Part shown: positions 8,851-17,581 of the stretch, one piece after another
Layout: every line of letters starts with the position of its first letter
How positions within the stretch are numbered: position 1 is the first letter of the stretch
Source of the DNA: Akkermansiaceae bacterium
Lineage (GTDB): Bacteria > Verrucomicrobiota > Verrucomicrobiia > Verrucomicrobiales > Akkermansiaceae
Assembly: GCA_013041925.1 (NCBI GenBank)
Contig: JABDRB010000009.1
Span: forward strand, 62,001 to 126,000
Direction of reading: 5' to 3'
DNA: 64,000 bases
Translations under genes and position numbers: made by a program
Notes under the pieces: model-generated
What the model was told of the DNA's origin: nothing
Seen by the model: only the letters and a program-made list of their open reading frames with translations
Database searches by the model: none

Positions 8851-9171
8851 ATGAATGCTGAAGAACTCGCAAGCTCCGCCTCGGCTGGTGGAAACCCACC
8901 GGCTGGGTTAAATGATTCGACCAAAGCACTGTGGCTCGCCCGTGCGGGTAGATGGAGTGAGGCACACGACCTGTGTCAGACGGTGGAGGATGAGAACGAT
9001 GGTGCATGGGTGCATGCCCACCTGCACCGAGTGGAAGGTAATCTGACCAATGCCAGCTACTGGTATGAACAAGCGGGGAAACCTCAGCCAGATGGGCAGT
9101 CGATGCTAGGCGAGGAATGGTTGACCATGGCAAAGGAGCTGCTGGGCCGCAGTCCGCAGTCGAGCTTGTAA
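8851..9171 (+). CDS. Small TPR-like protein of unknown function
   Basis: A 106-residue soluble, helical protein without a signal peptide. The segment ALWLARAGRWSEAHDLCQ (about residues 29-46), followed by HLHRVEGNLTNASYWYEQAG, resembles one or two tetratricopeptide helices pairs, so a scaffold role is plausible. It follows the SNF2 gene by 48 nt but has its own possible promoter in that gap. I do not recognise a named family. No Shine-Dalgarno sequence precedes the ATG. Confidence 0.7.
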   Translation: MNAEELASSASAGGNPPAGLNDSTKALWLARAGRWSEAHDLCQTVEDENDGAWVHAHLHRVEGNLTNASYWYEQAGKPQPDGQSMLGEEWLTMAKELLGRSPQSSL

Positions 9172-9194
9172 AAAAAGGTTGATGTCAATTTACC

Positions 9195-9222
9195 AAAAAA
9201 GCCGAGGTCGCGTGACCTCGGC
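9195..9222 (-). terminator. Strong terminator for the bactofilin gene
   Basis: A perfect 10-bp stem AGCCGAGGTC / GACCTCGGCT with a GCGT loop. On the minus strand it is followed by a run of six T, so it terminates transcription coming from the bactofilin gene about 50 nt after its stop. Confidence 0.85.
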
Positions 9223-9274
9223 TCGATAGATGGGTGTGCTTAATGCCGGCAGGCACATTGAGCTTGGGCGTCCA

Positions 9275-9595
9275 TTAGCCACCGATCTCGGTGCGGCCGG
9301 AAAGGACGGCACCTTCTTCCATGCTAAGCATTTTGGTTTTGATATCACCATCGAGCTTGGAGTTGGTTTTGAGTTCGCAGCGTTCGGAGGTGATGGTCCC
9401 TTCGATTTTGCCAAAGAGTTTCACTTCGCCAGCCTTGACATCACCTTTGACAAAAGCGTTTTCACCGATGGTGACCTTACCTTTATCCGAAGTGATTTCG
9501 CCTTCTACTTTACCGTCAATGACCATGTCATTGCTAAACTTGATGGAACCGTTGATTTCGATTCCATTCGCGAGAACGTTGGTTGCATTCGCCAT
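9275..9595 (-). CDS. Bactofilin (polymer-forming cytoskeletal protein)
   Basis: A 106-residue bactofilin (DUF583). The protein is one continuous right-handed beta-helix with the characteristic short repeat of Gly-x-[VI] turns: INGSIKFS, IDGKVEGEI, VTIGENAFVKGDV, VKLFGKIEGTI, LDGDIKT. Bactofilins polymerise without nucleotide and organise cell-wall enzymes at curved or polar sites. This fits its position next to two proteases and two penicillin-binding proteins. The start MANATNVL (9595) is preferred. A 15-codon upstream extension is unlike the family. Confidence 0.9.
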   Translation of the reverse strand: MANATNVLANGIEINGSIKFSNDMVIDGKVEGEITSDKGKVTIGENAFVKGDVKAGEVKLFGKIEGTITSERCELKTNSKLDGDIKTKMLSMEEGAVLSGRTEIGG

Positions 9596-9668
9596 AAGGC
9601 CCGCACTTTGCCTGAGTGTTGCTTTATGGCAATCAAACAATTTAAAAAATTAAACTAAGAGGTCTTAA

Positions 9669-10826
9669 TTATTGAGAGGTTTTTCTGCGGGCATTTCCAT
9701 GGGGGAGGTGACGGCTGACGGGTTCGGGATGGGTGGTGAGGAGGTTTTGGAGGGTGGATGTGGGGATGATGTAGGTTTTGATACGGCTGCCGCGGGCGAT
9801 GGCGATACCGACGATGTTGCCATTGAGGTCGGTGACGGGGCCGCCACAATCGTTGGTCTGATTATCGTGTGGGTTATTGGGAGTTGAGTCACCTTGGATG
9901 GCTATATCGGATTGGATGACGTTGGGGAAATTGGTTCGGATGCGGCTGGGAACGGTGCCCATCTGTTCCATTTGTTGCATACGTTTGCGGGGGAATGCGC
10001 GGATCTGGGTGTTCTCGGATCGGGAGCCTAGGTGGACGGTTGTTTGTTTGTCCGCATGACCACGTCGGTAGCGCACGATCATTTTAGACCCGGGGGGGAG
10101 GCGTTGGAGGGTGTTGCGCATTTCCATGGCGCCGGTGATGGGTTTTTTGTCGAGGGAGAGAATGACATCGCCCTCGCGGAGTCCGGCCCGAGCCGCAGCG
10201 GAGTTCGGCATGACCTCTTTGAGTGGGACCCCTTGGTGGTGGGTGGGGGAGAAGTCCATCAGCACACCGAGGTAGGCTTTATCGCCTTCACGCAGGCTGC
10301 GGGCATGCACGCTGACGACGCCCAAGCCTTGGACGTGACCGTCGGGGCGGGCAAGGGTGATGAAGCTGCCCAGTTCGGGGGTGGAAGAGGCGGTCAGATC
10401 GAGAGGAACCAGTTTGGCGTCTGGCGACTTGATGGTGAGCAGGGCGAGATCGTGGTCTGGGTAGATGCCGACGACTTGAGCCGGGTAGCGTTTTCCCATA
10501 GGAGTGGTGACGCGGAGTCGGCTGGGTTGTTTGTTTACCTCGCTCCATTTGGTGAGGATGACAGGTTGTTTTTTATCTGGGTGGGTGACGACGGTGCCGA
10601 ATGCGACCCTTTGTCTGGATGAGTGGATGCTGACGGTGCTTTTTGACGCGGTGGCAACGGCCGGTTGGGCAGCACGGAAAAAGTCGACAGCCTGCGTATG
10701 GAGTCGCTTGATTTCCGATGGCCGTAGGTTCTCGAGGGGGTCGGGTAGGCGCAGCTTATTTTGTGAAAAGGCGTGGATGCTGAGTCCGAGCAATCCCGTT
10801 GCGATGATGAGAACAGGGCGTTTCAT
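9669..10826 (-). CDS. HtrA-like pseudoprotease with an inserted PDZ domain
   Basis: A 385-residue exported protein (signal peptide MKRPVLIIATGLLGLSIHAFS) related to trypsin-like HtrA proteases. The His site that normally reads TNAHVV is LTKWSEV, so the catalytic His is missing. The Asp site HDLALL is kept. The nucleophile motif GNSGGP is replaced by NDCGGP. A PDZ domain (EVMPNSAAARAGLREGDVIL) lies before this last motif, so the order is protease N-half, PDZ, then protease C-strand DLNGNIVGIAIARG. It lies directly downstream of an intact HtrA-like gene and is co-transcribed with it. It is probably a non-catalytic substrate- or partner-binding paralogue. An alternative ATG at 10856 lies only 6 nt after the upstream stop. 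Confidence 0.8.
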   Translation of the reverse strand: MKRPVLIIATGLLGLSIHAFSQNKLRLPDPLENLRPSEIKRLHTQAVDFFRAAQPAVATASKSTVSIHSSRQRVAFGTVVTHPDKKQPVILTKWSEVNKQPSRLRVTTPMGKRYPAQVVGIYPDHDLALLTIKSPDAKLVPLDLTASSTPELGSFITLARPDGHVQGLGVVSVHARSLREGDKAYLGVLMDFSPTHHQGVPLKEVMPNSAAARAGLREGDVILSLDKKPITGAMEMRNTLQRLPPGSKMIVRYRRGHADKQTTVHLGSRSENTQIRAFPRKRMQQMEQMGTVPSRIRTNFPNVIQSDIAIQGDSTPNNPHDNQTNDCGGPVTDLNGNIVGIAIARGSRIKTYIIPTSTLQNLLTTHPEPVSRHLPHGNARRKTSQ

Positions 10827-10862
10827 GGGCGTGGCTGAGATTTTGTGTGGGGGCATTGTGGC

Positions 10863-11864
10863 TTATTGATGGGGTAAGATATCGCCTCGGCGTCCTAGGG
10901 TGACCGAAAGGGTCCGGCTGAGCTTGCCTCGGGTGATGCCGACCTTGATGGAATCGCCTGCGTTGTATCGGGAGAGGGTGGCGTGGAGGACGCGGAGATT
11001 GGGGGTGGCACGACGGTTGATGGTGCGGATGATATCGCCAGCGCGCAGACCCGCGTCGCTGGCGGGGCCGCCGTCGAACACGTGGCGGACGCTGAGGCCG
11101 AGCCGTGCGGAGTCGCGGGTGATAATACCGAGGACGGGGGCATCGGGGTCATCCAGCATACTGCTGCCGAGTCGGCCCCAGGTTTCGCCATTTTTCAATT
11201 TCCCCCAATTTTTGTGGAACCCTTCGATGCTGGCGTGATTATTGGATGAAAGGGAGGCGCCGATGGACGAGTGAATCCCGATGACACGGCCATCAAGGTC
11301 GAAGAGCGGGCCACCACTATCGCCACCGATCAGGGTGCAGTCGGTGCTGATGAATTGGTTGGGGCCACGTGCGATGATGCGGCCGAATCGGACGGGTGGC
11401 GTGCGGATGGGATCGAATCCCCCTGCGTGGCCGAGGGCGATCACGAGGTCGCTGGACGTCAGTGATTTGGACTGGCCGACCTCGGCGTAGGGCCATGCGC
11501 CGCTGGGTGCGGGATCGATGATCTGGGCCATGGCGGTGTCTTGGGTGTAATGGGCGCCGAGCACTTTGGCGCGTGCTTGTTGGCCGTTGGTGAAGATGAC
11601 GGTCATTTCTTCGGCGCCGCGGACGACGTGACCCGCGGTGAGGATGAGGCCGTCTTTACTGACGATGACGCCGCTGCCGGAGGCTCCATTTTTCGTGGAA
11701 AAAAGCGAGATGGTGGCGGGTGTGACATGTTTGACGGTTCGGGTGATCTTAGTTTGTAAGGATTTGAGGTCGTCGATTTTTTGCACAAGCGGAGCGGCTT
11801 GGGTGAGGCTGGCGGTGACAAACAGGAAAAGTCCGGCAGCGGGAATGGGGAGAAGGCGTGTCAT
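10863..11864 (-). CDS. HtrA/DegP-type serine protease with one PDZ domain
   Basis: A 333-residue periplasmic protease for envelope quality control. The N-terminal signal peptide (MTRLLPIPAAGLFLFVTASLTQA) is followed by a trypsin-like domain with an intact triad: His in LTAGHVV, Asp in YTQDTAMA and Ser in GGDSGGP. The C-terminal PDZ domain carries VFDGGPASDAGLRAGDII. There is one PDZ, against two in DegP. The ATG at 11864 is chosen because it starts the signal peptide. A 23-codon extension upstream looks spurious. It is the first gene of a two-gene operon with the degenerate paralogue, and is divergent from the penicillin-binding protein genes. Confidence 0.9.
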   Translation of the reverse strand: MTRLLPIPAAGLFLFVTASLTQAAPLVQKIDDLKSLQTKITRTVKHVTPATISLFSTKNGASGSGVIVSKDGLILTAGHVVRGAEEMTVIFTNGQQARAKVLGAHYTQDTAMAQIIDPAPSGAWPYAEVGQSKSLTSSDLVIALGHAGGFDPIRTPPVRFGRIIARGPNQFISTDCTLIGGDSGGPLFDLDGRVIGIHSSIGASLSSNNHASIEGFHKNWGKLKNGETWGRLGSSMLDDPDAPVLGIITRDSARLGLSVRHVFDGGPASDAGLRAGDIIRTINRRATPNLRVLHATLSRYNAGDSIKVGITRGKLSRTLSVTLGRRGDILPHQ

Positions 11865-11911
11865 GGTGAATGTGGGGACGTAATGGCGGGTGTGACTCAG
11901 GGATTTAACGT

Positions 11912-11979
11912 GAGAAGCGACCCGTGCAGGCAAGATTGTTTCAATAATTCGATGGCAACGCTGGTCGAAGTCGCTTCTC
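11912..11979. repeat. Long-range inverted repeat between htrA-like and PBP genes
   Basis: A perfect 10-bp inverted repeat, GAGAAGCGAC (11912-11921) and GTCGCTTCTC (11970-11979), separated by 48 nt. It lies in the divergent intergenic region upstream of the protease (start 11864) and the PBP (start 12087). It may be a paired operator or an RNA hairpin in a leader. Confidence 0.5.
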
Positions 11980-12086
11980 TAGGCTAGAACCGCTGAGTAG
12001 TTTCGCTACCGCAAATGTCATAAAAAGGCTGTATTGGCAGTGTCTGGGCAGTGACGAGGGGTAGTGGAGCTTACGAGGAAACCATT

Positions 12087-14435
12087 ATGGCAGCGCGTAA
12101 AACCAGTTCAAAATCGACGCCAAAGAAGCGGGCCAAGAAGCGTGCGCCGTCGCGCTCATCTGCGCCACGTAAGCGTGCGGCGGCGAAGAAGAAGTCGCGT
12201 CATCGGAAGAAAAAACCCGCATCGAAAAAACGGGGTGTTTTATGTAAGGTTGTGTGTTGGCCGGTGATCTTGTTTGCGCACATGATCCGCGGTTGGCATC
12301 CCGTTGTGAGGTGGCCAGCTCAGATGCTGGCATGGGTCGGCTTGGTCGTTTTATGGGCTGGGATACTGGTGGCGGCTTGCTATTGTATAATGGCCGCTGG
12401 CTATGATTTGGACAAGGTGACGGCGATGCCGGCGAGAACCTTGGTTTACTCCCGCGATGGCAAGACGGAGCTGGGTCGACTGCATGGAGATAATCGGTAT
12501 CTTATCGGACACGATCAAGTTTCGGATGACTTCAAGGCGGCATTGATCTCTAGGGAAGATGCTCGTTTTCGTAGCCATTGGGGGATTGATTTACGCAGCA
12601 TAGCACGAGCAACGGTGCAAAATGTGAAGCGGCGTCGGTTGGCACAGGGCGGGTCGACGTTGAGCATTCAGTTAGCGGAAAACACGTATTTTCAACCTGA
12701 TTCCACGGTGAGGAAATCGAAGTTGAGGTTGTTGCATCAGAAATGTTTAGAAATGGCGCTGGCATTAAGGATCGAGCATCGGTTTGAGAAAGATGAGATT
12801 CTGGAGCACTACATGAATCGGATTTTTTGGGGTCACTCGATCCGTGGGATTGAGTCGGCATCGCGCACGTATTTTGAAAAGTCGGCGAGTCGATTGACGT
12901 TATCGGAAGCGGCGATGTTGGCGGGGATCATCCGTGGTCCGAATGCATTTTCACCTTTTAAGAATAGGGAGGCGGCCGAGGGTGAGCGGGATGTCACGTT
13001 GGGGAGGATGGTTCATTATGGGTATATCGATCAGGCGGATGCGGATCAGGCGATGCGTCAACCCCTGAAAATCCGGCCCAAAAACCGGAGGGTGATTCAG
13101 GATACCTATGTCATGGATGCGGTGCGGCGCGAACTCGACCGGATCCTGGAAGAGGAAAACATAGAGGCAGGTGGGCTGACGGTGATCACCACGATTGATC
13201 ATACCATCCAGCGAGCCGCCGAGCTCTCGATGGAGCGCAACCTCAGTAAGGTGGAAAAAACCCCAGGCTACTGGCATCAGACACGTCAAAAGTGGCGTGC
13301 CCGTCCTGCGGGTCGGCGTGGTGACCCTGCCTACGTCCAAGGTGCGTGTGTGGTGATTGAGAACCGCAGCGGCGCCGTGCTCTCGGTGGTGGGTGGTCGC
13401 CATGCTGGCGAATCGAAGTATAACCGTGCCATCCAGGCGAAGCGGCAGATTGGATCCCTATTCAAACCCTTTGTTTACCTGAGCGCGTTTAACCGTGGAT
13501 TGATGCCATTGACGTGGGTGCCGGACGGACGGATTACCCCGGGTGAGATCGACGGCGCGCCGAGGTCGTGGTCGCCATCCAATTCCGATGGGAAGTATGG
13601 CGGCTACATCACGGCTGATGACGCGCTGGTCCACTCACGCAATACCTCCTCGGTGCGGGTCGGGAACTTTGCCGGATTGAAAAATGTGAATCAGACTGCC
13701 CAAGACGTGGGTTTTATCCAAGGGATTCCACCTAACCCGTCCTCCTATCTGGGGTCATGGGAGGCGACTCCGTGGCAGGTGGCGAGTGCCTACACGGTTT
13801 TTCCTAATAATGGCGACTGGTATCGCCCTTATCTCATTCAGGAAATACGCAATGCCAAGGGTGATCGTGTTTATCCGGGGAAGGGTGATTCGGGGAAATT
13901 GGTCGTGCGTGCCGCAGACCCTGGTGCGACGTGGTGTGTTTCTCATACACTTCAGCAAGTGATTGAGCGTGGCACGGGGAGGCGGACGCGAAGTCTCGGC
14001 TACCAGTCCCCCTGTGCTGGTAAAACGGGGACAACCGATGACTACAAGGACGCATGGTTTGCTGGATACACTGGCACGTTGACTTGTGCGGTCTGGGTGG
14101 GGATGGACAAACCGCAAAAAATCATCCATCGAGGGTATGGCTCCACGCTGGCTGCTCCGATCTGGGTGGATGTGATGAAGACGGCAGGTCGTCTGGGATA
14201 CGCCACACCGAAGTTTAAACCCTTGCCACTCCGCTCGGCCGCGTTATGTCGGTGGTCGGCGAGGCGAGCGACCCGTGGATGTGCCGCGCATCAATCGGTC
14301 TACACGGCGCAGGTTCCCGCTGACATGTTACCTGCACCGAATGATTTTTGTACGATTCACCCGTTGCGGGCGGTGGCGCCTGAGAGGAGTGGCGGGCGAC
14401 GGCGCCCCCCGCCCCGCGCGATCCCTGTCGAGTGA
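12087..14435 (+). CDS. Bifunctional class A penicillin-binding protein (GT51 + transpeptidase)
   Basis: A 782-residue peptidoglycan synthase. The cytoplasmic N-terminus (about residues 1-55) is extremely Lys/Arg-rich. A transmembrane helix is at about 75-100. The GT51 glycosyltransferase has its catalytic Glu157 in REDARFRSHWGID, plus GGSTLSIQL and a second EILEHYMNRIFWG motif. The transpeptidase has SLFK (Ser457), an SRN motif and KTGTT near residue 649, so both activities should be intact. The start at 12087 follows GAGG at 8 nt; a longer frame from 12051 lacks this. A second, degenerate PBP gene follows 67 nt downstream on the same strand. Confidence 0.93.
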   Translation: MAARKTSSKSTPKKRAKKRAPSRSSAPRKRAAAKKKSRHRKKKPASKKRGVLCKVVCWPVILFAHMIRGWHPVVRWPAQMLAWVGLVVLWAGILVAACYCIMAAGYDLDKVTAMPARTLVYSRDGKTELGRLHGDNRYLIGHDQVSDDFKAALISREDARFRSHWGIDLRSIARATVQNVKRRRLAQGGSTLSIQLAENTYFQPDSTVRKSKLRLLHQKCLEMALALRIEHRFEKDEILEHYMNRIFWGHSIRGIESASRTYFEKSASRLTLSEAAMLAGIIRGPNAFSPFKNREAAEGERDVTLGRMVHYGYIDQADADQAMRQPLKIRPKNRRVIQDTYVMDAVRRELDRILEEENIEAGGLTVITTIDHTIQRAAELSMERNLSKVEKTPGYWHQTRQKWRARPAGRRGDPAYVQGACVVIENRSGAVLSVVGGRHAGESKYNRAIQAKRQIGSLFKPFVYLSAFNRGLMPLTWVPDGRITPGEIDGAPRSWSPSNSDGKYGGYITADDALVHSRNTSSVRVGNFAGLKNVNQTAQDVGFIQGIPPNPSSYLGSWEATPWQVASAYTVFPNNGDWYRPYLIQEIRNAKGDRVYPGKGDSGKLVVRAADPGATWCVSHTLQQVIERGTGRRTRSLGYQSPCAGKTGTTDDYKDAWFAGYTGTLTCAVWVGMDKPQKIIHRGYGSTLAAPIWVDVMKTAGRLGYATPKFKPLPLRSAALCRWSARRATRGCAAHQSVYTAQVPADMLPAPNDFCTIHPLRAVAPERSGGRRRPPPRAIPVE

Positions 14436-14502
14436 ATGAGCCACTTGAAAGAGTCTCTTTTTCTCTGCCTATCTACTTAATCTCTGAGTCGTCCATCATG
14501 GA

Positions 14503-16227
14503 ATGCGGTCGATGAGCTCGGAGGATCAACCATCAACGATTATCTCTATGACTTGGAAATCGGTCAATCAAACATCAAACCTAGCCCGTAGGATGCCCCA
14601 TTGGGTTCCTCCCTGGGTGGCTGGGCTCTTGCGATGGTTGCTGAAGTGGGGGATGGTCGCGCTGGTTTTATGGGTTGCGGTGGGTTTGTTCTATTTTTAC
14701 CTCTCGTTGAAGTATGACCTTACGGAGGTGTCGAAAATTCCTGAGCGGTCGGTGATTTTGGATCGTCATGGTGAGGAGTTTGCCACGATTCATGGTGAAA
14801 GGAGAAAGTTGATTACGAGGTCGGAGGTTCCGGATGTGATGGTGCTGGCGTTACGTGCCAGAGAAGATCTGAAGTTTCCAGATCACACGGGGATTGATAT
14901 CAAGGGGTTGGTGCGCGCGACATTACGGAATATCCGTGATATGTCCTACACCCAAGGGGCCTCGACCTTAACGATGCAGCTCACCCGGAACAGCTATGAG
15001 CTGCGCGCGAAATCGGTGCATCGAAAGCTGTTGGAAATGGCGATCACCTTGCGGATTGAAGGTCGGTATACCAAAGATGAAATTCTCACCCATTACCTGA
15101 ACCGCATTTATTTTGGTGCAGGTTGCCACGGGGTGGAGGAAGCGGCCCAAACCTACTTTGGCCAATCCGTCGCGGAGCTTAACACGGGCGAGTGTGCCCT
15201 GCTGGTGGGCATCATCCGTGGGCCCCATTTGTTTTCCCCATTTCGTAATCGGGAGGGGGCGATGCAGCAGCGTGATGAAGTCCTCACGCGGATGGTGCAG
15301 TGTGGTTTTTTGAGTGAACAAGGTGAGGAATCGGCACGGGCTGAACCGATTCGACTTGTGTCACCGGATGATCGGCATCGTGGAAGCTCCTATGTGAAGG
15401 AGAGTATTCGCCGTCAGTTGCAGGTCATCCTCGATGGTCGCGACATACGTGATGGTGGATTAACGATTCATACCACACTGGATGCGGGTCTGCAGCGTCG
15501 ATGTGATAAGGTCATGGGCGCACCCATTCCGGGACTTGAAAAGGCGGGAGATGCGGGTCGGGGAAAGGTGCAAGGTGTGGTGGTGAGTATGGATGCGCAG
15601 ACGGGTGGCATCCTGAGTCTTGGTGGTGGCCGGAAATTCAGTGAGTCTCCCTATAACCGTGCCTACTTGGCACGCCGTGACCTAGGGCCTGCCTTTGTTC
15701 CGTTTCTGGATGCGATGGCGTTGGAGCGTGGTAAGGTTTGTATCTCTGGGCATCCTGTGCAGACAGGCCGTCAGCTTGGCGTTGATGAAACGATACGTCT
15801 CTCCCGGCGTCTTGGCTTTACGGGACCATTTGCTGACAGCGAGGACCTTTACCGTGGCACCCTTGCTGCCAGCCCGGTCGAGCTCGCCGTTGCAACGGCC
15901 GCGCTTGCGGCTGACGGAAATAAATCGGAACCCTACCTCATCTCCCGCATTACGGATGCGGCGGGGCGTGTGTTTTATGACCGGCGTCCCACCCGCTCGC
16001 AGGTGATGATGAAAGAGTCTGCCCGAGAGGCACTCGCCGCGACGGACTGGCGGGATGACGGCTCATGGATCGCCACAACACATTCGCGGCACGATGCTTG
16101 GGCTCTCGTTGTGAAAGAGTCGCGCGTGATGGTGATTTGGATGGGTCACGATCAGCCACGGGTGATGGGATCTCGTCCCGTGATCAAGCGTGCGATGCAG
16201 GATGTGATTAATCGGATCCAGCCGTAG
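14503..16227 (+). CDS. Class A PBP paralogue with intact GT51 but degenerate transpeptidase
   Basis: A 574-residue membrane protein with one N-terminal transmembrane helix (about 45-70) and a complete GT51 domain: Glu121 in REDLKFPDHTGID, GASTLTMQLTRN, EILTHYLNRIYFG and IIRGPHLFSPF. The C-terminal part aligns with a transpeptidase but has lost its catalysts. The SLFKPF of its neighbour reads PAFVPF, no SxN is found, and KTGTT reads WIATT. The domain is also about 150 residues shorter. It should therefore polymerise glycan but neither cross-link nor bind beta-lactams by acylation. It may form a pair with the active upstream PBP. Starts at 14503, 14512 or 14548 are possible. Confidence 0.88.
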   Translation: MRSMSSEDQPSTIISMTWKSVNQTSNLARRMPHWVPPWVAGLLRWLLKWGMVALVLWVAVGLFYFYLSLKYDLTEVSKIPERSVILDRHGEEFATIHGERRKLITRSEVPDVMVLALRAREDLKFPDHTGIDIKGLVRATLRNIRDMSYTQGASTLTMQLTRNSYELRAKSVHRKLLEMAITLRIEGRYTKDEILTHYLNRIYFGAGCHGVEEAAQTYFGQSVAELNTGECALLVGIIRGPHLFSPFRNREGAMQQRDEVLTRMVQCGFLSEQGEESARAEPIRLVSPDDRHRGSSYVKESIRRQLQVILDGRDIRDGGLTIHTTLDAGLQRRCDKVMGAPIPGLEKAGDAGRGKVQGVVVSMDAQTGGILSLGGGRKFSESPYNRAYLARRDLGPAFVPFLDAMALERGKVCISGHPVQTGRQLGVDETIRLSRRLGFTGPFADSEDLYRGTLAASPVELAVATAALAADGNKSEPYLISRITDAAGRVFYDRRPTRSQVMMKESAREALAATDWRDDGSWIATTHSRHDAWALVVKESRVMVIWMGHDQPRVMGSRPVIKRAMQDVINRIQP

Positions 16228-16284
16228 CCGAAAAAGGATGACCACTGGAGGGTTATCAAAGGGGGGGCGACAGATGATGCCGAC

Positions 16285-17220
16285 TTACTTTGACTTCTTG
16301 TGTTGTGGGGCCGCTCTCACTGAGCTTAACCATTTCTTGCAGCTCACGGTCCACGGGAACCCGCCTAATCCCGTGCCATGTCCACCATCTGGGTAGGCAT
16401 GATACGCGCAATCCACCTTTGCCATTTTTAAGACGGGCACATAGGCCTCGACCTCTTCATGAAACCCATCGTTTTTCGAGATCGCAATGTAGATAGGGAT
16501 GGTTGGGTCGGCCACTTGGCTGAATGCTTTGTCGACCGCTCCCTTTTTGCCGAGGTAGGCAGGATAAATGAGGACGCCGAAGTCTGGTTTGCAGCTGATT
16601 TTATCCCAACGATCGATCGGGTCGTAACTCGCGTCGTCAAAATGGTGGAGGCTCAGCGCACACAGGTGACCGCCCGCCGAAAACCCCATGACCCCGACTT
16701 GATGGGGGTTGATCCCAAAACGCTTTGCGTTGCCGCGGACGAGTCGAATGGCGCGTTGCGCATCTTGGAGTGGGGCATTGACACCCTTACGCATTGGCAC
16801 GCGATATTTCACCACAAAGGCGGTGATGCCCTGCTTGTTGAGCCACTCGCCGACATGGCTTCCTTCTTTTGCCGCCGCTAGATGGCGGTAGCCACCACCC
16901 GGAAAAAGAAGCACCGCCATGCCATTGGGTTTTTCGGGTTTCATCCACATGATGGACGGGCGGGCGACATGCTTGACCCGCTTCTCAAACACCTCATTCG
17001 ACAACCTCAGCGGATCGTCATCGCGCCGACCATTGTCAGGCCACACGCGGTAGAACGGGTGATCACCTGCCACACTGGATAACAACCTTAGCTCTCCGGC
17101 ATCATAATCTTCTTTTGCCAGTGGATCGGCATGAACGGGGGCCAAGACGAGAGAGCCCACCAAGCCACATTGGAGCATCAGCGACCACCGTGCACGCACA
17201 TGTTGATCAAAACGTTTCAT
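16285..17220 (-). CDS. Secreted alpha/beta-hydrolase, carbohydrate-esterase-like
   Basis: A 311-residue exported hydrolase of the BD-FAE / acetylxylan esterase-like group. The signal peptide is at residues 12-31. The oxyanion motif FPGGGYRHLA is followed by the nucleophile elbow GFSAGGH and a C-terminal YPDGGHGTGLG that supplies the catalytic His. Such enzymes usually remove acetyl or feruloyl groups from plant or algal polysaccharides. It is the last gene of an operon with the sulfatase, 10 nt after the coiled-coil gene, which suits deacetylation plus desulfation of a decorated glycan. Confidence 0.82.
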   Translation of the reverse strand: MKRFDQHVRARWSLMLQCGLVGSLVLAPVHADPLAKEDYDAGELRLLSSVAGDHPFYRVWPDNGRRDDDPLRLSNEVFEKRVKHVARPSIMWMKPEKPNGMAVLLFPGGGYRHLAAAKEGSHVGEWLNKQGITAFVVKYRVPMRKGVNAPLQDAQRAIRLVRGNAKRFGINPHQVGVMGFSAGGHLCALSLHHFDDASYDPIDRWDKISCKPDFGVLIYPAYLGKKGAVDKAFSQVADPTIPIYIAISKNDGFHEEVEAYVPVLKMAKVDCAYHAYPDGGHGTGLGGFPWTVSCKKWLSSVRAAPQHKKSK

Positions 17221-17230
17221 CTCTTTCTAT

Positions 17231-17581
17231 TTATCTAAAGGCGGCGATGCATGCCGTGACGGACAGCACCAAGGACACGCTCGCCATCACGGTTAGGAAC
17301 TTCGTGCGGGTGATCAAACTCTGCGTGCTGAGTGAGAGTGCCGCAACATTTTCTGCCAGCCCAGCAATCAGCTCAGATTGTTCCTTGTAGAGCTGGCTTT
17401 TTCTTTTGGCATCATTCTCCAGTAGGGCAATCCGCTGATCTGGCGTCACCTCGTTTTCATCGACCCCGGATGCCTCGGTGGGTGATTCTTTCCAGTCCTT
17501 GATCTTAGTGAGGAGTTTTGCTGCCACTTCACGGTTTTCGTAGGCGGCCTTGGCGGCGGTGAGGATGAGTTTTGGGTTCAT
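17231..17581 (-). CDS. Small coiled-coil protein with a C-terminal membrane anchor
   Basis: A 116-residue protein of unknown family. Residues about 45-85 are a predicted coiled coil (DQRIALLENDAKRKSQLYKEQ), and a single hydrophobic helix near the C-terminus (about 94-114) suggests a tail-anchored inner-membrane protein. Its ATG overlaps the sulfatase stop by 4 nt (ATGA), so translation is probably coupled. The esterase gene follows 10 nt later. A role tied to the sulfatase/esterase operon is inferred only from this arrangement. Confidence 0.72.
   Translation of the reverse strand: MNPKLILTAAKAAYENREVAAKLLTKIKDWKESPTEASGVDENEVTPDQRIALLENDAKRKSQLYKEQSELIAGLAENVAALSLSTQSLITRTKFLTVMASVSLVLSVTACIAAFR

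Noticed and set aside
9230-9658. Plus-strand frame opposite bactofilin
   Set aside because: It mirrors the bactofilin gene and crosses its terminator; no recognisable motif.
10032-10622. Plus-strand frame inside the degenerate HtrA-like gene
   Set aside because: Antisense shadow of a gene with recognisable protease and PDZ motifs.
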